10,744 bases of DNA from JAFHCF01 sp048497495 (GTDB lineage Bacteria; Pseudomonadota; Alphaproteobacteria; Rhizobiales; Ancalomicrobiaceae), in assembly GCA_048497495.1 (NCBI GenBank), contig JAFHCF010000268.1, forward strand, positions 1 through 10,744, written 5' to 3'. A model generated the notes under the pieces. The model had not been told where the DNA came from. It saw only the letters and a program-made list of their open reading frames with translations, and searched no databases. Position 1 is the first letter of the stretch. Each line of letters begins with the position of its first letter. This document shows positions 5,158 to 10,744 of this stretch, one piece after another. A program made the position numbers and the translations under genes.

Positions 5158-5607
5158 ATGGATCTCATGCGAACGCTCGCATTGGGAGCGTTGATCGCGT
5201 GCGCGCCGTTCTCTGCGATGGCCGAGGACGCGATCAAGCTCGCCGTGGTCGACTTCAAGATTCCGACAGCACTGACCACCACGCCGGGCGACCCGGAGGC
5301 GGGGCGCAAGGTCGTGGTCAATCGGCGGCTCGGCAACTGCCTGAGCTGTCACGAGATCTCGGCTCTGAAGAAAGAGTTGTTCCACGGCGAGATCGGACCG
5401 TCGCTCGACGGCGTGGCGACGCGTTGGGACAAGGCGCAGCTGCGCCTGATCCTCTCCAACTCCAAGATGGTCTTCCCCGACACGATGATGCCCGCCTTCT
5501 ACCGGAACGACGGCCTGAGCCGTGTGCGGTCGGAGTTCGCGGGTAAGACCATCCTCACCGCGCAGCAGGTCGAGGACGTCGTCGCGTATCTGGAAACCAT
5601 GAAGTGA
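5158..5607 (+). CDS. soxX: SoxX, monoheme c-type cytochrome of the SoxXA complex
   Basis: The protein has 149 residues. A Sec signal peptide (1-22, LALGALIACAPFSAMA, cleavage before EDA) leads to a small cytochrome c domain with one heme motif CLSCH (61-65). The methionine ligand is probably in FPDTMMPAF (M110 or M111). SoxX passes electrons from SoxA as thiosulfate is coupled oxidatively to the SoxY cysteine in the periplasm. The start at 5158 has a strong GGAAGG (5145-5150) 7 bases upstream and begins directly with the signal peptide. The frame is open back to a GTG at 4984, but that extension is translated from the stem-loop array, is arginine-rich and would bury the signal. It is first in a soxXYZAB run, with soxY 32 bases on. 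Confidence 0.95.
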   Translation: MDLMRTLALGALIACAPFSAMAEDAIKLAVVDFKIPTALTTTPGDPEAGRKVVVNRRLGNCLSCHEISALKKELFHGEIGPSLDGVATRWDKAQLRLILSNSKMVFPDTMMPAFYRNDGLSRVRSEFAGKTILTAQQVEDVVAYLETMK

Positions 5608-5639
5608 GAGCGCGGACGCGCCACCAGGAGGTCTCTTCG

Positions 5640-6095
5640 ATGTCTCAGTACAATCGTCGCGAATTGCTGAAGTCGGGCGCCGGAGGGCTCGCGCTCGCAG
5701 CCCTGCCGATCGGCGCGATGCCGGCTTTCGCCGCCAACGACGCCGCCGAAGTGATCGCCGCCTTCACCGGCGGCAAGACGGCGACCTCCGGCAAGATCGC
5801 GTTGGATCTGCCCGAGATCGCCGAAAACGGCAACACCGTGCCGCTGACCCTGACGGTCGAGAGCCCGATGACCAAGGAGAGCCACGTCACCGACGTGGTG
5901 GTCCTGGCGGAGGGCAACCCGAACAGCGGCATGGCGAAGTTCGCCTTCACCCCGCTCGCCGGCAAGGCGGAAGCCGCGGTCCGCATTCGTCTCGCCACCA
6001 CGCAGAACGTCATCGTCCTGGCCAAGACCAGCGACGGCGGCATCTACATGGACAAGAAATTGGTCAAGGTGACGATCGGCGGCTGCGGCGGCTGA
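5640..6095 (+). CDS. soxY: SoxY, sulfur-carrier subunit of SoxYZ
   Basis: The protein has 151 residues. It opens with a Tat signal, NRRELLKSG (residues 5-13), and a hydrophobic stretch ending near PAFA (28-31). It ends with GGCGG (147-151), the swinging-arm motif of all SoxY proteins. C149 is the residue that carries the thiosulfate-derived sulfane and sulfonate groups through the cycle. The body has the immunoglobulin-like strand pattern of the family. The ribosome-binding site AGGAGG (5626-5631) with 8-base spacing decides the start at 5640. SoxY forms a heterodimer with the next gene product, SoxZ, and is exported folded by Tat. Confidence 0.97.
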   Translation: MSQYNRRELLKSGAGGLALAALPIGAMPAFAANDAAEVIAAFTGGKTATSGKIALDLPEIAENGNTVPLTLTVESPMTKESHVTDVVVLAEGNPNSGMAKFAFTPLAGKAEAAVRIRLATTQNVIVLAKTSDGGIYMDKKLVKVTIGGCGG

Positions 6096-6136
6096 CCTCG
6101 GACGACACCAGAAGAAACAAGAGTGAGGGCGAGGAC

Positions 6137-6463
6137 ATGGCCGAAAAGCCGCGGATCAAGATTCCCAAGGACGCCAAGAAGGGCGAAGTCATTCAGATCA
6201 AGACGCTGATCTCCCACCCGATGGAATCGGGGCAGCGCAAGGACGCGCAGGGCAAGGTCATCCCGCGCAAGATCATCAACAAGTTCACCTGCGATTTCAA
6301 CGGCCAACCGGTGTTCTCGATGAACCTGGAAGCGTCGATCTCCGCCAATCCCTACATCCAGTTCGCGGCGAAGGTCGAGGAGAACGGCACCTTCCGCTTC
6401 TCCTGGACCGACGACGACGGAACGGTGACGACCGCGGAGCAGGCCATCACGGTCAAGGCGTGA
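6137..6463 (+). CDS. soxZ: SoxZ, partner subunit of SoxYZ
   Basis: The protein has 108 residues of all-beta character with the family signature LISHPMESGQRKD (about 24-36) and FSMNLEASISANPYIQF (60-76). It has no signal peptide, as usual for SoxZ. It is thought to reach the periplasm bound to Tat-exported SoxY. It supports the SoxY carrier arm and has no catalytic residue of its own. GAGGG (6125-6129) lies 7 bases upstream of the ATG. It sits between soxY (41-base gap) and soxA (16-base gap), consistent with one transcript. Confidence 0.97.
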   Translation: MAEKPRIKIPKDAKKGEVIQIKTLISHPMESGQRKDAQGKVIPRKIINKFTCDFNGQPVFSMNLEASISANPYIQFAAKVEENGTFRFSWTDDDGTVTTAEQAITVKA

Positions 6464-6479
6464 ACCCAGGGGGCTCGAA

Positions 6480-7337
6480 ATGATCGACAATCGCTCGGCT
6501 CGCGTCGGCCTCGCCGTCGCCTCGACGCTGCTCGCCTCGACGCTGCTCGCCTCGACGCTGCTCGCCACATCCGCCTTCGCGCTGGAGGACGAGGGCGGAC
6601 GCAAGGGCATCGCCGCTCCGCCCGGTCACGTCTTCAAGGTGATCGTCTCCGGCTACGAGTTCCGCACCAAGGAGACCAAGGCGCTCCAGGACGACGACGT
6701 GGAGAACCCAGGCATCCTCGCCGTTGATCGGGCGGCGGAGGAATGGACGAAGGTGGACGGGGCGGCGGGCAAGTCCTGCGCCTCCTGCCACGACGACGCG
6801 GCGGCCACGATGAAGGGCGTCGGCGCCCGGTTCCCGAAGTGGAACGCCGGTCTGGCCAAGCCGTTGAACATCGAGATGCAGATCAACCTGTGCCGCACCG
6901 AGCAGATGAAGGCGGAGGCCTGGAAGTTCAAGTCGACGGTGCTCACCGACATGACGGCCTTCGTGCGCCATCAGTCGCGCGGCATGCCGGTGCAGCCGCA
7001 GATCGACGGGCCGATGAAGGCCTGGTTCGAGAAGGGCAAGGAGCTCTACTACACCCGCGTCGGCCAACTCGATCTCGCCTGTGCCTCGTGCCACGAGAAG
7101 AGCAACGGCAAGTTCATGCGGGCCGACTTCCTCAGCCAGGGCCAGATCAACGGCTTCCCGACCTACCGGCTGCGCGACCAGCGGCTGGTGCCGCTGCACG
7201 AGCGCATGCAGGGCTGCATGAGCGACGTGCGGGCCGAACCCTACAAGCCGCTGTCGGACGAGTTCCTGGCGCTCGAGACCTACGTCACCTGGCGCGGTGT
7301 CGGGCTGCCGATCGAGACCCCTTCCGTCCGCAACTGA
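6480..7337 (+). CDS. soxA: SoxA, diheme cytochrome c of the SoxXA complex
   Basis: The protein has 285 residues and a signal peptide (1-34, cleavage after SAFA). It has two heme c motifs, CASCH at 100-104 and CASCH at 201-205, so this is the diheme type. C138 (INLCRTEQM) matches the cysteine ligand of the N-terminal heme in Rhodovulum SoxA. C246 (ERMQGCMSDVRAEPY) matches the active-site cysteine that ligates the second heme and is modified as persulfide. The enzyme joins thiosulfate to SoxY with SoxX as electron acceptor. AGGGGG (6468-6473) lies 6 bases before the ATG. The hydrophobic core of the signal peptide is made of three exact tandem 15-base repeats (6519-6563). Confidence 0.97.
   Translation: MIDNRSARVGLAVASTLLASTLLASTLLATSAFALEDEGGRKGIAAPPGHVFKVIVSGYEFRTKETKALQDDDVENPGILAVDRAAEEWTKVDGAAGKSCASCHDDAAATMKGVGARFPKWNAGLAKPLNIEMQINLCRTEQMKAEAWKFKSTVLTDMTAFVRHQSRGMPVQPQIDGPMKAWFEKGKELYYTRVGQLDLACASCHEKSNGKFMRADFLSQGQINGFPTYRLRDQRLVPLHERMQGCMSDVRAEPYKPLSDEFLALETYVTWRGVGLPIETPSVRN
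6519..6566 (+). repeat. Tandem 15-bp repeat in the soxA signal-peptide region, 3.2 copies
   Basis: The unit GCCTCGACGCTGCTC is repeated exactly at 6519-6533, 6534-6548 and 6549-6563, followed by a partial GCC. It encodes ASTLL three times, forming the hydrophobic core of the SoxA signal peptide. Gain or loss of a unit would change the core by five residues without a frameshift. The identity of the copies at the DNA level suggests recent duplication by slippage. Confidence 0.95.
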
Positions 7338-7383
7338 CGGACGCGCGCGCGACGGGATCGCCCCGCCGCGCGCTCCCTCCCCT

Positions 7384-7446
7384 CGCCGAGCGATCGGCGC
7401 CCATCGCAGGGCCACGGTTCGAGCGCGCCGCGCTCGCAGCGTGCGA
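7384..7446 (+). other. Stem-loops in the 160-base gap between soxA and soxB
   Basis: CGCCGA-GCGA-TCGGCG (7384-7399) is a 6 bp stem closed by a GNRA-type loop. GAGCGC-GCC-GCGCTC (7421-7435) and TCGCA-GCG-TGCGA (7434-7446) follow and overlap by two bases, so they cannot both form fully. None has a T tract, so they are unlikely to be factor-independent terminators. They may shape mRNA decay or balance between soxXYZA and soxB. No convincing promoter or gene is seen in the gap (7338-7497). Confidence 0.5.
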
Positions 7447-7497
7447 TGGCGCGTCGTGGCCCCCTGAAACGACGAAATCTGTCGAGAGAACCACCGC

Positions 7498-9192
7498 ATG
7501 ATCTCGCGTCGCGAATTCCTTCAGGTGGCGGCGTCGACCGCCACCATCATCGGCGCGAGCGCCGGCGGCGACTGGTCGCGCGCCTTCGCCCAGCAGAAGC
7601 TGACCCAGGCCGACCTCCTCGCCTTCCAGCCGCTCGGCAACGTCACCCTGCTGCACATGACCGACATTCATGCGCAACTGATGCCGTTGTGGTTCCGCGA
7701 ACCCTCGACCAATCTCGGGGTCGGCGCCGCCAAGGGCCTGCCGCCGCACATCACCGGCGAGGCCTTCCTCGATGCCTACGGGCTGAAACCGGGGACGCCG
7801 GAGGCCTATGCCTTCACCTCGCAGGGCTTCGAGGCGCTGGCCAAGACCTACGGCCGGGTCGGCGGGCTCGATCGCGCCGCCACCCTGATCGAGGCGATCC
7901 GGGCGGAGCGTCCCGACAAGGTGCTGCTGCTCGACGGCGGCGACACCTGGCAGGGGTCGTGGTCGGCGCTGCAGACCAAGGGCCGCGACGTCATCGACTG
8001 CATGTCGCTCCTGAAGCCCGACGCGATGACCGCGCATTGGGAGTTCACCTATGGCACAGAGCGGGTGAAGGAGGCGGTCGAGGGGCTCGGCTTCCCCTTC
8101 CTCTGCCTCAACGTGCGCGACACCGAGTGGAACGAGAAGGCCTTCGAGCCGATGGCGATGTTCGAGCGCGGCGGCGTCAAGGTCGCCGTCCTCGGCCAGG
8201 CCTTCCCCTATACGCCGATCGCCAATCCGCGCTGGATGATCCCGGACTGGTCCTTCGGGGTGCGCGAGGAGGACGTCCAGGCCCAGGTCGACAAGGCCCG
8301 CGAGGCCGGCGCCGGGCTGGTGGTGCTCCTGTCGCACAACGGCTTCGACGTCGACGCCAAGCTGGCGAGCCGGGTCAAGGGTCTCGACGTCGTGCTCTCC
8401 GGCCACACCCACGACGCGCTGCCCGACGTGGTCAAGGTCGGGCGCACGCTGATCGTCGCCTCCGGCTCCAACGGCAAGTTCCTGTCGCGGCTCGACCTCG
8501 ACGTCCAGGGCGGCGAGGTCAAGGGCTACCGCTTCCGCCTGATGCCGATCTTCTCCGACGTGATCACGCCCGACGCGGCGATGACCAAGAAGATCGCCGA
8601 GGTGCGCGCCCCCTTCGCCGCCGATCTCGGCCGGGTGCTGGGGCGGACGGAATCGCTGCTCTATCGACGCGGCAACTTCAACGGCACCTTCGACGACCTG
8701 ATCTGCCAGGCGCTGCTCGAGGAACGCGACGCCGAGATCGCGCTGTCGCCCGGCTTCCGCTGGGGCACGAGCGTGCTCGCCGGCCAGGACCTCACCTTCG
8801 AGGACGTCACCAACGCCACCGCGATCACCTACCCCGCCGCCTATCGCATGAAGATGACCGGCGAGCGGCTGAAGGAGATCCTGGAGGACGTCGCCGACAA
8901 CCTGTTCAACGTCGACCCCTACTACCAGCAGGGCGGCGACATGGTGCGGGTCGGCGGCCTCTCCTACGCGATCGACATCGGCAAGCCGCAGGGCTCGCGC
9001 ATCTCCGACATGACGGTGCTGCGCGACGGCAAGACCATCGAGGCGAGCCACGAATACACCGTCACCGGCTGGGCCAGCGTCAACGAGGGCGCCGAGGGAC
9101 CGCCGATCTGGGACGTCGTGTCGAAATACGTCACCAACCACAAGCAGATCCGCCTCGAGCCCAATCGGGCCGTCCAGGTCAAGGGAGCCTGA
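7498..9192 (+). CDS. soxB: SoxB, dimanganese thiosulfohydrolase
   Basis: This 564-residue member of the metallophosphoesterase/5'-nucleotidase superfamily hydrolyses sulfate from SoxY-bound thiosulfonate. It has a Tat signal (SRREFLQVA at 3-11, ending near AFA at 29-31), consistent with export folded with metal. Metal and active-site motifs run in order: DIHAQ (56-60), GGDTWQGS (147-154), AHWEFTYG (179-186), LSHNGFDVD (278-286) and SGHTHDA (301-307). The HWE in place of the NHE of true nucleotidases is a SoxB hallmark. The C-terminal half (from about 360) is the substrate-binding 5'-nucleotidase domain. The start is set by the Tat signal; its ribosome-binding site (GAGAG, 7484-7488) is weak compared with its neighbours. 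The stop codon is 2 bases before the next start codon. Confidence 0.97.
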   Translation: MISRREFLQVAASTATIIGASAGGDWSRAFAQQKLTQADLLAFQPLGNVTLLHMTDIHAQLMPLWFREPSTNLGVGAAKGLPPHITGEAFLDAYGLKPGTPEAYAFTSQGFEALAKTYGRVGGLDRAATLIEAIRAERPDKVLLLDGGDTWQGSWSALQTKGRDVIDCMSLLKPDAMTAHWEFTYGTERVKEAVEGLGFPFLCLNVRDTEWNEKAFEPMAMFERGGVKVAVLGQAFPYTPIANPRWMIPDWSFGVREEDVQAQVDKAREAGAGLVVLLSHNGFDVDAKLASRVKGLDVVLSGHTHDALPDVVKVGRTLIVASGSNGKFLSRLDLDVQGGEVKGYRFRLMPIFSDVITPDAAMTKKIAEVRAPFAADLGRVLGRTESLLYRRGNFNGTFDDLICQALLEERDAEIALSPGFRWGTSVLAGQDLTFEDVTNATAITYPAAYRMKMTGERLKEILEDVADNLFNVDPYYQQGGDMVRVGGLSYAIDIGKPQGSRISDMTVLRDGKTIEASHEYTVTGWASVNEGAEGPPIWDVVSKYVTNHKQIRLEPNRAVQVKGA

Positions 9193-9194
9193 TC

Positions 9195-10286
9195 ATGGAG
9201 CAACTACGCGTGCTGCTCTCCGAGAATGCCGCCGTGGCGCTGGCGATCGGCGGTCTGGTGATCGGTATCCTGTTCGGCGCGATCGTGCAGAAGACCAACT
9301 TCTGCACCATGGGTTCGCTCTCGGACATGGTCAACTTCGAGGACTCCCGCCGCTTCCGCTCGTGGCTCCTGGCGCTCGCCACGGCGATCGTCGGAACCCA
9401 GCTCCTCCGGGTCTTCGCCGTCGTCGACCTCTCCAAGTCGATGTATCTGGCGACCAACCTCGATTGGGCCGGCGCCGCGCTCGGCGGCCTGCTCTTCGGC
9501 TTCGGCATGGTCTTCGCCGGCGGCTGCGCCAGCCGCAATCTGGTGCGCGCCGGCACCGGCGACCTGCGCTCGCTCCTCGTCGTCGTGGTCATCGGCTTCA
9601 CCGGCTACGTGACGATCGGCGGCCTGCTCGGACCCTGGCGGGCGGCGCTCGCCGCCGCGACGGCGATCGACCTGACGGGATGGAAGATGGCGAGCCAGAG
9701 CCTCGGCGCCTTCCTCGGCCATTTCACCGGCCTCGACGCCGCCCGCGCCGAGACCATCGCGGCGATCGCCGCCGTGGTCGTGCTCGGCGCGGTGACGCTC
9801 GGCAACCGCGACTTCCGTTCGTCGCCGGTGCATGTGATCGCCGGCGTCGGCGTCGGCCTGTGCGTCGTCGCCGGTTGGGCCCTGACCGGGCTCTCCTGGG
9901 ACGAGATGGCCGACGGCGCGGTGGCGCCGGGATCGCTCACCTTCGTGCGGCCATCGGGCGACGCGCTGGAATGGATGCAGCGCTTCACCGCCGGCCGAAT
10001 CCCCGGCTTCGGCGTCGCCACGGTGTTCGGCACGATGATCGGCGCCTTCCTGATGGCGGCGGCGACCGGGCGGCTGAAGCTCGCCACCTTCTTCGACGTC
10101 TCCGACACGCTGCGCAATCTCTTCGGCGCGGTGCTGATGGGGATCGGCGGCGTGGTGGCGCTCGGCTGCACCGTCGGACAGGCGGTGACCGGGGCGTCGA
10201 CGCTCGCCCTCTCCTCCTTCATCGTCTTCGCCGGTCTGGTGGCGGGCGGGCTCGCCGGGCTGAAGACGATGGAGCGGATGGACTGA
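9195..10286 (+). CDS. YeeE/YedE (TsuA-like) thiosulfate or sulfur-compound transporter
   Basis: This is a 363-residue, highly hydrophobic protein with about nine or more membrane segments. Two similar halves carry the cysteine motifs of the YeeE/YedE family: QKTNFCTMG (C37), AGGCASRN (C111) and ALGCTVGQA (C325). TsuA members import thiosulfate by relaying it between such cysteines. The ribosome-binding site AGGGAG (9182-9187) lies inside the end of soxB, and the ATG is 2 bases past the soxB stop, so translation is probably coupled to soxB. In many clusters soxC follows soxB, and here this gene takes the place. It could move thiosulfate or a sulfur intermediate across the inner membrane. The direction and exact substrate cannot be told from sequence. 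Confidence 0.9.
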   Translation: MEQLRVLLSENAAVALAIGGLVIGILFGAIVQKTNFCTMGSLSDMVNFEDSRRFRSWLLALATAIVGTQLLRVFAVVDLSKSMYLATNLDWAGAALGGLLFGFGMVFAGGCASRNLVRAGTGDLRSLLVVVVIGFTGYVTIGGLLGPWRAALAAATAIDLTGWKMASQSLGAFLGHFTGLDAARAETIAAIAAVVVLGAVTLGNRDFRSSPVHVIAGVGVGLCVVAGWALTGLSWDEMADGAVAPGSLTFVRPSGDALEWMQRFTAGRIPGFGVATVFGTMIGAFLMAAATGRLKLATFFDVSDTLRNLFGAVLMGIGGVVALGCTVGQAVTGASTLALSSFIVFAGLVAGGLAGLKTMERMD

Positions 10287-10331
10287 CGGGCCTCGTCCCG
10301 TCTCCTCGACGGGAACGGCAGGCGAGGCCCG
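10287..10331 (+). terminator. Long interrupted hairpin directly after the transporter stop codon
   Basis: CGGGCCTCG (10287-10295) pairs with CGAGGCCCG (10323-10331), and inside it TCCCGTC (10296-10302) pairs with GACGGGA (10308-10314) around a 5-base loop. This gives 16 base pairs with one 8-base bulge, beginning at the first base after the TGA. No T tract follows, so it fits an attenuator or a 3'-end stabiliser better than a classic terminator. Partial read-through to the DsrE-like gene is likely. Confidence 0.55.
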
Positions 10332-10363
10332 GCCGCGATCGGCGGAATCGGTGACGACGGGCA

Positions 10364-10385
10364 GGCCCGGCCGACGGCCGGGGCC
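10364..10385 (+). other. GC-rich stem-loop upstream of the DsrE-like gene
   Basis: GGCCCGGCC (10364-10372) pairs with GGCCGGGGCC (10376-10385) around a 3-base loop with one bulged G. It lies just before the ribosome-binding site AGGGAGGT (10393-10400). It is the second strong hairpin in the 118-base gap. It could be a leader structure, but GC-rich spacers form such stems easily. Confidence 0.35.
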
Positions 10386-10404
10386 CGCCCCGAGGGAGGT
10401 GGCG

Positions 10405-10744
10405 ATGTTCCTACGCACGTTGGTGGCCGTCGTCCTCGGCCTCTTCCTGGTCGTGCCCGCGACGGCCGAAGCCGGCAAGACCCACCGGCTGGTGCTGCAG
10501 GCGGTGGACGGCGACTTCGAGCGGCTCAACGGCATCCTCAACGTCGCCGCCAACGTGTCGCGCTACTTCTCCTCCAAGGCGGAGGAGATCGAGATCGAGA
10601 TCGTCGCCTACGACGCCGGCATCGCGATGGTGCGCGACGACCACTCGCCGGTGCGCGAACGGTTGATCAACTTCATGAAGGCGATGCCCAACGTCTCGGT
10701 GAAGGCCTGCGGCGTGACGCTCGACACCCTCGCCCGGCGCGAGG
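10405..10744 (+). CDS. DsrE-family protein with signal peptide (cut by window edge)
   Basis: The first 113 residues run off the right edge without a stop. Residues 1-23 are a Sec signal peptide (FLRTLVAVVLGLFLVVPATAEA). The mature part (HRLVLQAVDGDFERLNGILNVAANV, then EIEIEIVAYDAGIAMV and MPNVSVKACGVTLD) matches the DsrE/DsrF-like fold, with a conserved cysteine at C102 where many family members have one. DsrE proteins handle protein-bound sulfur. Exported versions near sox genes are known but poorly characterised, and binding or trafficking of sulfane sulfur in the periplasm is an inference. The ribosome-binding site GGAGGT (10395-10400) sets the start. Members are usually about 140-150 residues, so perhaps 30 residues are missing. 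Confidence 0.85.
   Translation, partial: MFLRTLVAVVLGLFLVVPATAEAGKTHRLVLQAVDGDFERLNGILNVAANVSRYFSSKAEEIEIEIVAYDAGIAMVRDDHSPVRERLINFMKAMPNVSVKACGVTLDTLARRE

Noticed and set aside
7285..9141. Long open frame on the minus strand (618 codons)
   Set aside because: It lies antisense to soxA's end and soxB, and its composition is the mirror of a GC-rich coding strand. soxB has all family motifs, so this frame is a shadow.
7446..10286. One very long plus-strand open frame covering the soxB region and the transporter
   Set aside because: Only the part from 9195 is real. Before that it is soxB read in the wrong frame and rich in arginine. It is not a fusion protein.

Overview
The window looks like part of the chromosome of a GC-rich alphaproteobacterium. 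This rests on the EF-Tu N-terminus, on GC-rich coding sequence with G/C-biased third positions, and on a sox thiosulfate-oxidation cluster arranged broadly as in Paracoccus-type alphaproteobacteria. I cannot name the genus from sequence alone.

Region 1 (1-1825) is housekeeping. On the minus strand a strong sigma70-type promoter (623-651) reads through a leader with a terminator-like hairpin into tRNA-Tyr(GTA), tRNA-Gly(TCC) and the start of tuf (EF-Tu, cut by the window edge). Divergently on the plus strand lies rlmB (23S rRNA 2'-O-ribose methyltransferase), followed by tRNA-Thr(TGT). The gene set recalls the E. coli thrU-tyrU-glyT-thrT-tufB operon, with the Thr gene now on the far side of rlmB.

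Region 2 (1889-3467, minus strand) holds soxS, a secreted CPYC thioredoxin-like protein, and downstream of it a radical SAM/SPASM protein of unknown function that is not a standard member of sox clusters.

Region 3 (3468-10744, plus strand) is the sox cluster: soxV (CcdA-type membrane thiol transporter), soxW (periplasmic thioredoxin), soxX, soxY, soxZ, soxA, soxB, a YeeE/YedE (TsuA-like) thiosulfate transporter, and an exported DsrE-family protein that runs off the end. SoxXA (a diheme SoxA plus monoheme SoxX) would attach thiosulfate to the GGCGG cysteine of SoxY in the SoxYZ carrier, and SoxB would hydrolyse off sulfate. SoxV would carry reductant to SoxW and SoxS, which keep the carrier and cytochrome thiols active. 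soxCD is absent where it often follows soxB. Its place is taken by a thiosulfate transporter translationally coupled to soxB and by the DsrE-like protein, which suggests a branched or truncated Sox pathway unless soxCD lies elsewhere.

Regulatory structure is concentrated in two gaps. soxS/soxV contains an ATACG-type palindrome. soxW/soxX contains a good promoter overlapped by a TCGATT...AATCGA inverted repeat. Both are candidate operators for an ArsR-type SoxR, but no soxR gene is in the window. The most striking unexplained signal is the soxX 5' leader (4981-5139): six consecutive stem-loops, four of them degenerate repeats spaced about 28-30 nt apart, with a compensatory base-pair change between repeats. 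It ends just before the soxX Shine-Dalgarno sequence.
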